In this document: one piece after another, positions 10,162-18,215 of the stretch
How the letters are laid out: the number at the start of each line of letters is the position of its first letter
Numbering within the stretch: the first letter of the stretch is position 1
Notes under the pieces: generated by a model
Told to the model about the DNA's origin: nothing
Databases searched by the model: none
Seen by the model: only the letters and a program-made list of their open reading frames with translations
NCBI GenBank assembly: GCA_963754535.1
Contig: CAVWGG010000010.1
Span: forward strand, 62,001 to 126,000
Length of the DNA stretch: 64,000 bases
Source of the DNA: RPQJ01 sp963754535
GTDB taxonomy: Bacteria > Pseudomonadota > Gammaproteobacteria > Steroidobacterales > Steroidobacteraceae
Direction of reading: 5' to 3'
Translations under genes and position numbers: made by a program

Positions 10162-10971
10162 TCAAATGGCCGTCCAACCGCCGTCGATGACGAGGTTCGC
10201 CCCGGTCATGTAGCGAGAGGCAGCGCTCGCGAGGAACAGCACCGCGCCGTTGAATTCGTTCACGTCCGCCATGCGACCCACCGGGATCCGGCCGCAATAG
10301 GCGTCGAGGAACGCCGGCTCCTGCTGATTGAACACACCGGCAAGCGTGAGGGTGTTCACGCGGACGCCTTTCCGCGCCCAGTAGACTGCAAGGTAGCGCG
10401 TCATGTTCAGCACGCCGGATTTCGACGCGGACTACGCCACCGGTACATAGGATGTTTCGCCCGTTGGCGGCGGAGTCGTAAAGCGACTGGTCGGCGACAC
10501 AGTCGTAGATCGAGGATACATTCACAATCGAACCGCGACCCGCCCGCGCCATCGCCGCGCCGAACACCTGGCAGCAGAGATAAACGCCCTTGAGGTTGAC
10601 ATCGATGACGTTGTCCCAGGACTCCTCCGGGTAGGTCTCGAAGGGCCCGTTCCTCCTCCGGCGGAGCCGACGGTGGTGAGTCAAGTGCGGCATTGTCGAT
10701 CAGGACCGTGGGGACGCCGAACGCCTGTTCCGTTGCGAGCAACGCCTGTTGCAGTCCGGCCCTGCCCGTCACGCTCGCGGCCTGGAAGTGCAGCTTCGTG
10801 GGATGAAGCGCCCGCAGCGACTCAATCCGGTCGGACGGGCGCAGGTCAAGGGCAGACAACTCGGGCACCGCGCTCGAGGAAAGCTCTCGCGTAGGCGCTT
10901 CCGAGCTGGCCGGACGCACCCGTGATCACGACGATTTCGTCGCTCACGTCGAACAAGGGATCAATCTTCAT
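10162..10971 (-). pseudogene. Short-chain dehydrogenase (PtmA-like), frameshifts and a stop at the catalytic Tyr
   Basis: This is a Rossmann SDR. ATG at 10971 overlaps the HAD phosphatase stop by 11 nt and gives MKIDPLFDVSDEIVVITG followed by GASGQLG. Other frames supply VLIDNAALDSPP, then NLKGVYLCCQVFGAAMARAG and IVNVSSIYD, and last SASKSGVLNMTRYLAVYWA and GRMADVNEFNGAVLFLAS, ending LVIDGGWTAI. The expected active site is V-A-Y-S-A-S-K. Here the Tyr codon reads TAG (minus strand, 10434-10432), so the catalytic residue itself is a stop codon in the corrected frame. Frame changes are also needed near 10870, 10680 and 10440. Flagellin-modification PtmA and 3-oxoacyl-ACP-reductase-like SDRs in nonulosonate loci are the closest match by context. 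Confidence 0.7.
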
Positions 10972-11518
10972 TCGTAGGAGCCGCCGGCAACGTGCCGGTC
11001 CTGGCGTGGTAGACGACGTCACAGACTTCGCGCACTGCACCGTGCCCGCCCCGGCGGATCGTGCGATAGACGATATGCGGCAGCACCTCAGGGTACGAAT
11101 CACGGACCGCGACAGGCACGCCTACTGCCTTGAACGCAGGAATGTCGTTGATGTCGTTGCCGACGAACATCGCCGTGCCCACCTCGAGACCCTGCTCCTG
11201 GCAGTACTCGCGAATTGCCGCCGCCTTATCCTGCAGTCCCTGCCTGAACGGAACCTGCAGCTTGCCAGCACGCGCTGCTACGACCGGATTCACTTCTGTG
11301 GAGAGGATGACGACGTGCACTCCCACGCTGCGCAGGCGCGTCAGGCCTATGCCGTCGCTGCGCCAGCAGCGCACCGATTCGACGCCGTCCTGCGTGACGT
11401 AGACGGTGTTGTCCGTGAAGACGCCGTCGAAGTCGAATGCAACGAGCCTCACGCTCGCGAACAGGTCGCCGATTCGACCGCGGCCGAGGGGCTGAGCATA
11501 GGGTGGAGCCGAGTTCAT
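10961..11518 (-). CDS. KdsC-like HAD phosphatase (nonulosonate-phosphate phosphatase candidate)
   Basis: 185 residues. The start at 11518 overlaps the NeuB-family stop by one base (TGATG). The nucleophile motif is FDFDGVFTDN (D-x-D). Motif II is in VILSTE, the conserved Lys in LQDKAAAI, and the metal-binding GNDINDIPAF is motif III. This C0-type HAD without a cap is the KdsC/YrbI group, which dephosphorylates KDO-8-P and, in NulO operons, NulO-9-phosphates. Lying directly downstream of a NeuB-like synthase, it most likely removes phosphate from that enzyme's product, as in KDN or sialic acid pathways that start from a hexose 6-phosphate. The frame is intact. Confidence 0.8.
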   Translation of the reverse strand: MNSAPPYAQPLGRGRIGDLFASVRLVAFDFDGVFTDNTVYVTQDGVESVRCWRSDGIGLTRLRSVGVHVVILSTEVNPVVAARAGKLQVPFRQGLQDKAAAIREYCQEQGLEVGTAMFVGNDINDIPAFKAVGVPVAVRDSYPEVLPHIVYRTIRRGGHGAVREVCDVVYHARTGTLPAAPTNED

Positions 11519-12587
11519 CAAGCCGTCTTTCGGCTGGCCAGCGACGCGAAGTCGAACATATCGTCCTCGCTGATCCCATCCGTCAGGGTCATGCCGATCA
11601 GTCGATCCCATTCGTACGGAGGAATGCCGCCACCCGGCGACTTCAACGCCAGGTCGTGCTCCGTCAGGACGTGACCCCTGGGCAGGTCTCGGCTCGCCAC
11701 GACGCTCTTTCCCATCTTGGTGATCGGCGCGGCCTCGCTCTTGTACATGATCTTTTTGCCGTCGCCGAGCGCCAGCTTGAGACGCCGCAGGTCGCGCACC
11801 ATCTTGGTCATGCCCTGGGGCTCGAGCGAGAACGCGTGGTCCGTTCCCTTCTGTGCCCGGTTCAACGTGAAGTGCTTTTCGATGACCCTCGCGCCGAGCA
11901 TGTAGCCGGCAATCGCCATCGCGATGCCGCTATCGTGGCTCGAGAAGCCGATCACGATGTCCGGGAACTCCCGGCGCAGCGTGTCGATCACCATCAGGTT
12001 GAGTTCGTCCCACGCCGGGGATATCCGCCAGTGCACTGCATGATGCAGAGTTTCGGATTGATCGGCATGACCGCGTCATAGGCGCGCCGGATGTCGTCGA
12101 GCGACGCCCCGCCCGTGCTGAGGATCATCGGCCGCCCAAACCGGGCCGCGTGCTTGAGCAGTGGAATCGTGCGGATGTCGCCGGAGGCGAACTTGAAGGC
12201 CGGCAAGTCGAGCGCCGCGAGGAAGTCGGCGCTGGGAATGTCGAACGCGGTCGCGAAGAAATCGAGGCCGAGTTCGCGCGCGTAGTCCTTCAGCTCCTGG
12301 TACTGGGTAGCCCGAACTCCAGGAACTCCCTGTGCGCCCCGTAGGTCTCGCCATAGCTGTTGGGGTTGTCGTAAGGCTTGTCGTAGGCAGCCTTCGTGAA
12401 CAGGCTCTTGTTGTCTCGCTTCTGCAACTTGACCGCCTGCACGCCCGCATTCTTCGCCGCCAGGAACAACTCGCGGCACTTCTGCACGCTACCCTGGTGG
12501 TTGTGACCGATCTCTGGCAATGACATAGCAATCTGCATCGTCGTTGATGACGTGATTGCCGATCACTAGGTTCATTCTCTCGGACAT
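11518..12587 (-). pseudogene. NeuB-family nonulosonic acid synthase (frameshifted)
   Basis: This family condenses PEP with a hexose(-amine) or its phosphate to make a nine-carbon keto-acid. ATG at 12587 has GGGAG 5 nt upstream. Three frames join: an N-terminus ending in DADCYVIA, then EIGHNHQGSVQKCRELFLAA with VKLQKRDNKSLFTKAAY, then FFATAFD, FKFASGD, STGGASLDDI and CTGGYP, and finally FSSHDSGIAMAIAGYMLGA, IEKHFTLNRAQKGTDHAFSLEP. The C-terminal SAF (antifreeze-like) domain follows with SVVASRDLPRGHVLTEHDLALKSPG. Breaks are near 12530, 12310 and 12020. The last is one base missing in a C-run. About 350 residues once corrected, a normal NeuB length. Whether the true substrate is ManNAc, a ManNAc phosphate or mannose 6-phosphate is open. 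Confidence 0.8.
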
Positions 12588-12607
12588 GTTCACTCCCGGA
12601 AACATCA

Positions 12608-13685
12608 TTACGCCAATTCATACGGGAAGGAGGGGAATTCCAAAGGTGCTTCGCCACCATCGGACCGCCGAGCGCTCGCGTCAGCCCGCTGCGGGGCTGC
12701 TCCACGCCTGACGAGACCAGCATGCGCACAACGACGTACACGCAAGCGAGCAGAAGCCCGCACGATACGCGCCGACAACGACGAGCTTCCGGCGAGGCGT
12801 CAGCGGCTTCTTGGGGACCGCGGGACTCGTACGACCCGGAACGCAAACTGCGGATCGCTTCTCGCGAGCATGAGCTTCTGCATTTCGAGTTCGAGCAGCT
12901 TGCCGGCCGGTTGCTGCAAGGCGACCAGGTCCGTCCCCGCAATCTGCGACTTGAGGTAGTTCACGTTGGCCTGGGACCGCGCAATCGTCCGCGTCCGCAA
13001 CTGCTCGTTGACGTCGTGTACGAGTCGCTCGGCCCAGCGGGCGGCCAGTTGCGGATCGTTCCAGGTTACTGAGATCGTGATGAGGCCGGTCTTCCGATCC
13101 TGGAGGACGCGCCGGATGCGTTCATTAAATACCTTCACGCCGTCACGACCGTCGGGCCATTTGGATTTCGGCCCGGTCCACGTGCGCTGATGCATCCCAT
13201 TGGCGGGAACAGGACCGGCAGGAATTGATGCTTCTCGATGAAGAAGTCGCGAATTCACGCGATTGCAGGACCGCCAGCGGTTCCGCGTCGTTCGCAGCAC
13301 CGACATTGACGCCGACAAGGCTCGGCAAGCCGCCGAATTGCGACATGAGCTTGTTCGTCGGATTGCTGTCGACGGGATGACAGCAATTTCGGCCCGGTAG
13401 CAGGGTTGGGCGACCAGCGCGTACGCCACGCCGAACCACAGTCGCCAGCACGCGATGACGGCGATGACCAGCCACCGATTCCGCCAGAGCTCCGCGAACA
13501 TCGACCTGAGGTCGATGTTCAGCGAAGCCGGCTGCCGGGTCGTCCCGTGACAGGAAATAGACGACGCCGTCAGGCCGCAGGGCACGGCCCGCTACCACTT
13601 CGTCCGCGCCTTCGTCTCCGGCATGTCTGCGAGTTCCTGCATCGCCGCGGGAGTCGGGTCTGTGTGGTTTGCTGGTTACTGTCAT
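12608..13685 (-). pseudogene. Wzz-type chain-length determinant (frameshifted)
   Basis: An inner-membrane polysaccharide co-polymerase. ATG at 13685 starts a cytoplasmic tail that leads, in another frame, into a membrane span (ELWRNRWLVIAVIACWRLW) with YRAEIAVIP just after it. The periplasmic helical part includes SQANVNYLKSQIAGTDLVAL and LLELEMQKLMLARSDPQFAF, the standard Wzz region before the second span. The Pro-rich VPKKPLTPRRK stretch and the span LLLACVYVVVRML are recovered after another frame change near 12840, and the protein ends FPSFPYELA at a TAATGA just before the NeuB ribosome site. Breaks are near 13550, 13350, 13230, 12840 and 12720. It would set the modal length of the polymer. 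No Wzc kinase domain is present, so this is the Wzz (PCP-1) rather than the PCP-2a type. Confidence 0.75.
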
Positions 13686-13737
13686 GACATGCGCAAGTTC
13701 GCTGATCGACGTTTTGCCGCAACGGCTGCGTCTCCCG

Positions 13738-16668
13738 CTAGAAGGAATTGACCGCCGCGACCGAAATGGCAATGTTGTAGAGGATCGTCGTCACCGCCGT
13801 CCACAACGGCAACGGTCGCATGCGTTCCGCGTCCAATGGGACGACGACGGCGTCACCGGGCTGGATGGCACCGGCATCGCTGAACCAGCGGCTGCCGCGC
13901 ACGCTGGTCACACTTCCATTCGCCCGCACGACGTAAATGCGCCTGTCGTCGGCCTTCTGCGTGGTGCCGCCGCTAAGCTGAATGTAATCGTCACGCGAGA
14001 GCCGCGAGTCATACAGGTGCGACGTCGGACTCTGCACTTCGCCGATCACCGTCACTTCCTGCGCTGTCTGCGGGACGCGCAGGACGTCGCCGTCCTTCAG
14101 GATCACGTCGCCCTGGGCGCCCGTCGCCCCGGCGAGAATATGGTCGAGATCGATCACGAGGCGTCCTACCGGCTGCGCGTTGTTCAGGTCTGCGAGCAAG
14201 GTCTGCCCGATAGCGAGCGTCTCCGAGGCCTGCTGCGCGCCTGCCGCCGACGCCTGCGCCGCCTGCAGGGCAAGCGATCCGAGGTCTTGTTTCATGCGAT
14301 TGGCAAGCGCCTCGATCTGGCGTCGTTCGCGTTCTTTCAGGGACTCGCGTGTGAAGACGCTGCCCTGGGGAAACGCCAGCGGAGTCAGGCCGCCGGCACG
14401 GGCAATCAGGGAATGCAGCGTCTCGCCGCGCGCGATGGGATATTCGCCCGGGAACCGTACCTCGCCTTCGAGGCGCACGGTCTCCTGGGCCGCCCATTCG
14501 GAAATCGCCTTCACCACGAGGAAATCGAAAGGTCGCAGCGCGACGTCGGCGCCCTCTTCGCGCGCCAACGCGCGCTGCAGGTCGACGGTGATAACTTCCG
14601 ACTTCCGCGTCTGCCCCTCATGGACTTCGAAGCGGGCCAGGTCCGCTGCGCCGCCGTAGGCCTCCTGGGCGAGACCACCGCCCGCGCGCACCAGGTCGCT
14701 GACGGTCATTCCGGGCTCGAGCGGGTATTCGCCGGGTACGCGCACCCGGCCGGATACGCGGACGACCTGCGATGGCTGGCCTCGAACTGCCTGACGCTTC
14801 AGCTCCTCGAGGATCGGGTCGAGCGTCGCGCGCCGGCCGGTCTCCAGGTCGAACACGTACACGCGGTCGCGGGGTGCGAGTGCCGGGTTTGCGGCCGACG
14901 TCGGCGCACGCCAGGCCGCGAGCAGGTCCGCGGAAATCACCTGAACGAGTCGCGTACCCGGCTGTTCGCGTCGGATCAACACGTAACTCATGTCCGCATT
15001 CGGTTTGAGTTCATCCGAATCGGGGATGACGTCGGTCAGGCGCAAGCCGCTTCGATATTGGAACGACCCGGCACGCAGGACGTGGCCGTCGAGCGTGATG
15101 GAGTTCGAATACGTCGACTTGACGGCCGGGACCCGCAGCACGTCACCGCTGCGCAGTGGCGTCAACCGTGCCTGCGGGTTGCGCAGGTCCACGTCGAGCA
15201 CGACGCGCTGGCTGCGCTCGTCGATGCGTTCGAGCGTTGCGAGCCGGGGATCGGCCTCCGCGGTCAGGCCGCCGCTGAGGTAGAGCAGATCGGCAACGGT
15301 ACTTTCGCCATTCAACTCGTACAAGGCGGGCCTGCGCACCTCGCCCTTGATTCCCACCGTGGCGGACACGGGTGGAATGAAGATCACGTCTCCCGGTCGC
15401 AGGCGCACGTCGGCCGACGTATCGCCCCGGAGCAACAGGTCGTAGAGATCCAGGCGCGAGACGAGCTTGCCGTCGCGCTTGAGCTGGATGTTGCGCAACG
15501 AACCGATGGTCTTGACGCCGCCGCTCGCGAACAGCGCATTGGTAACCGTCGCCAGGCCGCTGACGGTGTACGACCCTGGTCGTTCGGCTTCTCCCAGGAC
15601 AAAGACACGGATCGAACGCAAGTCGCCCAGCGTGACGATGGCCTCGGTGCCAATCATCTGCTCACTCACCTTCTGCTCGATGCGGGCCTTCGCTTGGTCA
15701 AAGCGCAGGCCGGCCACGGCGATCGCGCCGAGTTCCGGGAACATGATGCGCCCGTCGCGATTCACGACGAGCGAGTACTTGGCCTTGGTGCTGCCGATCA
15801 GCTGGATCTCGAGGCGATCGCCTGGACCCACGACGTATTCGGACGGCACCGGGATATCGGTCACGGGTGCGTATGTCGACGGCACGCCGGCAAAAAGGTC
15901 GTAGCCAAAGGGCTTGAGCGCGTCCGAATCCGCGAGCTGCAACGGCAACAACGTCAAGCGAATCCGAAAATCGCGCAAGAACGGCTCGATCGCCAGGCGC
16001 TGGGTGGCCTGGATCGGAGTCAGTCCGGCAAGCGCGACGTTGCCGAGCCCGGGAACGTCGAGATCGCCGCTGCGGTTCAACTGGTACGGGTTGCCTCGAC
16101 GTACGGTCTCGATCAGCCGTTCAAGCCGTTCCTGCTCCGACTTGGCACGCTCGATTTCCTTGCCGGTCGCCTGCGTATTCGCAGGCATCTGGTTGGAGCG
16201 TGGCTGCACGGTGCCCGCGGCCCCGAGATCAGGGACGACCACGGCGGGCTGTGACGCCGAAGGCAATGGGCGGTTGTCGGGTACCAGCGTCGTCTGGACG
16301 GTCCGTTCGGTCAGGACGCGCTCCTGGCCCTCGAACTGCACGGGCTCCAGTTCCAGGATGAGCGTATCACCAGCAGCGAGCCTGGGCTCGCCATCCGGTG
16401 CCACTCGATCGCGGTCGCGCGACTTCGATTCCGTTCGCGGCAACATCGTGGGTGGCATCGCGATAGGCGCGTCCGTGGTCGAGACGCCCGACCTCGATCC
16501 GTCTCCGGCAGCGTCGAGGATGGCCTGCTGCTGGTCTGCCGGCAGGTTGCGGAACACCTCGATCTGGCTTGCGCTCGGCGACTGGCCAAGCGCAAGAACG
16601 GACCAAAGCGTCAACACTGAGGCCAGCGCGCCCCTCGCCAACAGGCGCGCCCCGATCAATCTGGTCAT
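13738..16668 (-). CDS. Large multi-SLBB polysaccharide export protein (Wza superfamily)
   Basis: 976 residues from ATG 16668 (a TTG at 16689 is possible). A signal peptide (MTRLIGARLLARGALASVL) is followed by a Ser/Pro-rich region and a short charged helix (KEIERAKSEQERLERLIET). The poly-export domain starts near residue 280 with EYVVGPGDRLEIQLIG and VNRDGRIMFPELG. Several SLBB-like beta-grasp repeats follow, with recurring VRVxGEVRxPGxY and LRPGDVIFIPP signatures (FVLGEAERPGSY, GIKGEVRRPALYEL, VSGRVRVPGEYPLE, LEGEVRFPGEYPI). A hydrophobic C-terminal segment (LPLWTAVTTILYNIAISVA) ends the protein. It is more than twice the length of E. coli Wza. It forms the periplasm-spanning and outer-membrane exit channel for the polymer. 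The frame is intact, which contrasts with the genes just downstream. Confidence 0.88.
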   Translation of the reverse strand: MTRLIGARLLARGALASVLTLWSVLALGQSPSASQIEVFRNLPADQQQAILDAAGDGSRSGVSTTDAPIAMPPTMLPRTESKSRDRDRVAPDGEPRLAAGDTLILELEPVQFEGQERVLTERTVQTTLVPDNRPLPSASQPAVVVPDLGAAGTVQPRSNQMPANTQATGKEIERAKSEQERLERLIETVRRGNPYQLNRSGDLDVPGLGNVALAGLTPIQATQRLAIEPFLRDFRIRLTLLPLQLADSDALKPFGYDLFAGVPSTYAPVTDIPVPSEYVVGPGDRLEIQLIGSTKAKYSLVVNRDGRIMFPELGAIAVAGLRFDQAKARIEQKVSEQMIGTEAIVTLGDLRSIRVFVLGEAERPGSYTVSGLATVTNALFASGGVKTIGSLRNIQLKRDGKLVSRLDLYDLLLRGDTSADVRLRPGDVIFIPPVSATVGIKGEVRRPALYELNGESTVADLLYLSGGLTAEADPRLATLERIDERSQRVVLDVDLRNPQARLTPLRSGDVLRVPAVKSTYSNSITLDGHVLRAGSFQYRSGLRLTDVIPDSDELKPNADMSYVLIRREQPGTRLVQVISADLLAAWRAPTSAANPALAPRDRVYVFDLETGRRATLDPILEELKRQAVRGQPSQVVRVSGRVRVPGEYPLEPGMTVSDLVRAGGGLAQEAYGGAADLARFEVHEGQTRKSEVITVDLQRALAREEGADVALRPFDFLVVKAISEWAAQETVRLEGEVRFPGEYPIARGETLHSLIARAGGLTPLAFPQGSVFTRESLKERERRQIEALANRMKQDLGSLALQAAQASAAGAQQASETLAIGQTLLADLNNAQPVGRLVIDLDHILAGATGAQGDVILKDGDVLRVPQTAQEVTVIGEVQSPTSHLYDSRLSRDDYIQLSGGTTQKADDRRIYVVRANGSVTSVRGSRWFSDAGAIQPGDAVVVPLDAERMRPLPLWTAVTTILYNIAISVAAVNSF

Positions 16669-16719
16669 GCAGTCAAAGCCCCGTCGCAAGGATTGCGGGT
16701 TTCCGGCGAGCCACGCTGC

Positions 16720-18207
16720 TCAACGGAGTTCGTAGCGCCACGTCAACGATGCCCTGAAACCGCCGTCCGGTAGTGCGGTCCCGGTCGAGGCGACGTCGGC
16801 GTAGCCCAATAAGACCGCGATATTACCCCAAGCCAGCGGGCGCCCGTGCGTCAGGCTGACGTCGTTGACATTGGCGGGGCCGTCCGTCAGCGAATGCGCC
16901 GTCGCTACCCCTGCCCGGTTGAGCTTCACGTCCCGGACCAGCAGGTTCCAGTGCCGCCCCGACTCGGTCATCCAGAGTACCCCCAGGCCGACCGATTCGC
17001 CGTCCGCATCGATCGTGTGTCCGATGGCGCGGCCCCGATACCGGTACCCGCTGGTGTAGATGTGATTCGTGTAGGCGCAGCCGAAGTCCGGGGGGGACGT
17101 CGGAAAGTCACAGGCCGTGTCGGCGTACTCCAGGTGCATGCGCCAGGACGCGCCCCGCCATACGCCCCAGGTTTCGGCGCCGAACAGACCAAGGTATCTC
17201 GACGGCAGGAATCCTGCTTCGTCCTCACCGATTGCCTGCGCGTAGAGTGCCACCGGCACTTGCCCCCCCGGCCACGACCAACGGACGTCGAAGCCGGCCA
17301 GCTGATTGCCCGGCTCCTGGGCCAGGTCCTCGCTATTGTCGTTACCCGTCAGCAGGTCGCCGAACGTGCTCAGCCCGCACGGCCGTCCTTCGCCGCACCA
17401 TTGCGCCGTGCGGCTTGCCGCGATCTGCAGCGAGGGCAACGGACGCGCTTCCGCCCTGATTCCGAACAGCAGCGCATGCGGATAGTCGCGGTCTTCTTCC
17501 AGTTGTCCCATGAACGTGCTCAGGCGCCACGGGCCCAGCCAGTTCAGGATCGGCCAACTGAACGGCCGGGCCTCATTACGATCGAGTGCGATTGACGGGA
17601 TGGGTCGCGCGTTGCTCGACAGGATCAGGCTGCCCTCCCAGCCTGGGCCCCACCACCGGTCGATGGCGCCGGCGCTGACGTTCCAGTTGCCAAGCCGCAG
17701 CGCGACGTACGAACCGTCCAGGCGGAATTCCTGTTCATCGTCGGGGTTGGCGACGATTCCCGCCGAGAGTTTCCACGACAGGCGGTCGCCGGCCTGGTCG
17801 GCCGCAACGGTCAGTTCACCCTCTTCCCGCGGGGCATTGTCGAACGACCGCAGCGCCCACGGATCGGAAGTGCCCGCGGCTTCGACGGCGACGCCGATCT
17901 CCCGATTCGCCGCCTCGGCTGCGGCGCGTGCCTGGACGCGGCCAAGCGCAGATTGCAATCGAGAACTCAGCCTGGAGACTTCGGTTTCAGCGATGTCTGC
18001 ACGAATGTCCGCCCAAGGCAGGGGCCAGCTCATCGTGGGTGCATGCAGCACACCGGCATCGGCCAGTTGCTGCAGGTCGTGTCGCAACGCGGTGTCGCCG
18101 GGGCCAATCCATGGCTCCGCACGACTGGTCAACGGGCTGCCCAGCATCGCAGCGACCACCCATGCGAATCGCCTGAGGAGCGGCTGAACAGACTTTCCCG
18201 GGGCCAC
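16720..18207 (-). CDS. Wzi-family capsule assembly outer-membrane protein (copy 1)
   Basis: 495 residues from a GTG at 18207, placed 8 nt after the stop of the second Wzi copy. An N-terminal signal segment (LLRRFAWVVAAMLGSPLTSRAEPWIG) precedes GDTALRHDLQQLADAGVL, the small periplasmic helical part of Wzi. The rest is an aromatic-rich beta-barrel with DRWWGPGWEGSLILSSNARP and GAETWGV, and it ends with the C-terminal signature LTWRYELR. Wzi proteins bind capsule at the cell surface and help hold or organise it. Its position between the SLBB exporter and a second Wzi gene supports export or surface retention of the locus product. It shares clear motifs with the next gene in the same order, so the two are tandem paralogues. 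Confidence 0.85.
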   Translation of the reverse strand: MAPGKSVQPLLRRFAWVVAAMLGSPLTSRAEPWIGPGDTALRHDLQQLADAGVLHAPTMSWPLPWADIRADIAETEVSRLSSRLQSALGRVQARAAAEAANREIGVAVEAAGTSDPWALRSFDNAPREEGELTVAADQAGDRLSWKLSAGIVANPDDEQEFRLDGSYVALRLGNWNVSAGAIDRWWGPGWEGSLILSSNARPIPSIALDRNEARPFSWPILNWLGPWRLSTFMGQLEEDRDYPHALLFGIRAEARPLPSLQIAASRTAQWCGEGRPCGLSTFGDLLTGNDNSEDLAQEPGNQLAGFDVRWSWPGGQVPVALYAQAIGEDEAGFLPSRYLGLFGAETWGVWRGASWRMHLEYADTACDFPTSPPDFGCAYTNHIYTSGYRYRGRAIGHTIDADGESVGLGVLWMTESGRHWNLLVRDVKLNRAGVATAHSLTDGPANVNDVSLTHGRPLAWGNIAVLLGYADVASTGTALPDGGFRASLTWRYELR

Positions 18208-18215
18208 GATTGTTT

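Noticed and set aside
10432..10434. Programmed amber recoding (pyrrolysine) in the SDR gene
   Set aside because: No pyl genes or reason for recoding in this lineage. The gene has other indels, so mutation or base error is simpler.
13669..16254. Long plus-strand open frame (about 860 codons) opposite the SLBB exporter
   Set aside because: Arg/His/Asp-rich composition, no domain, exactly antisense to a gene with clear motifs. High GC leaves such frames open by chance.
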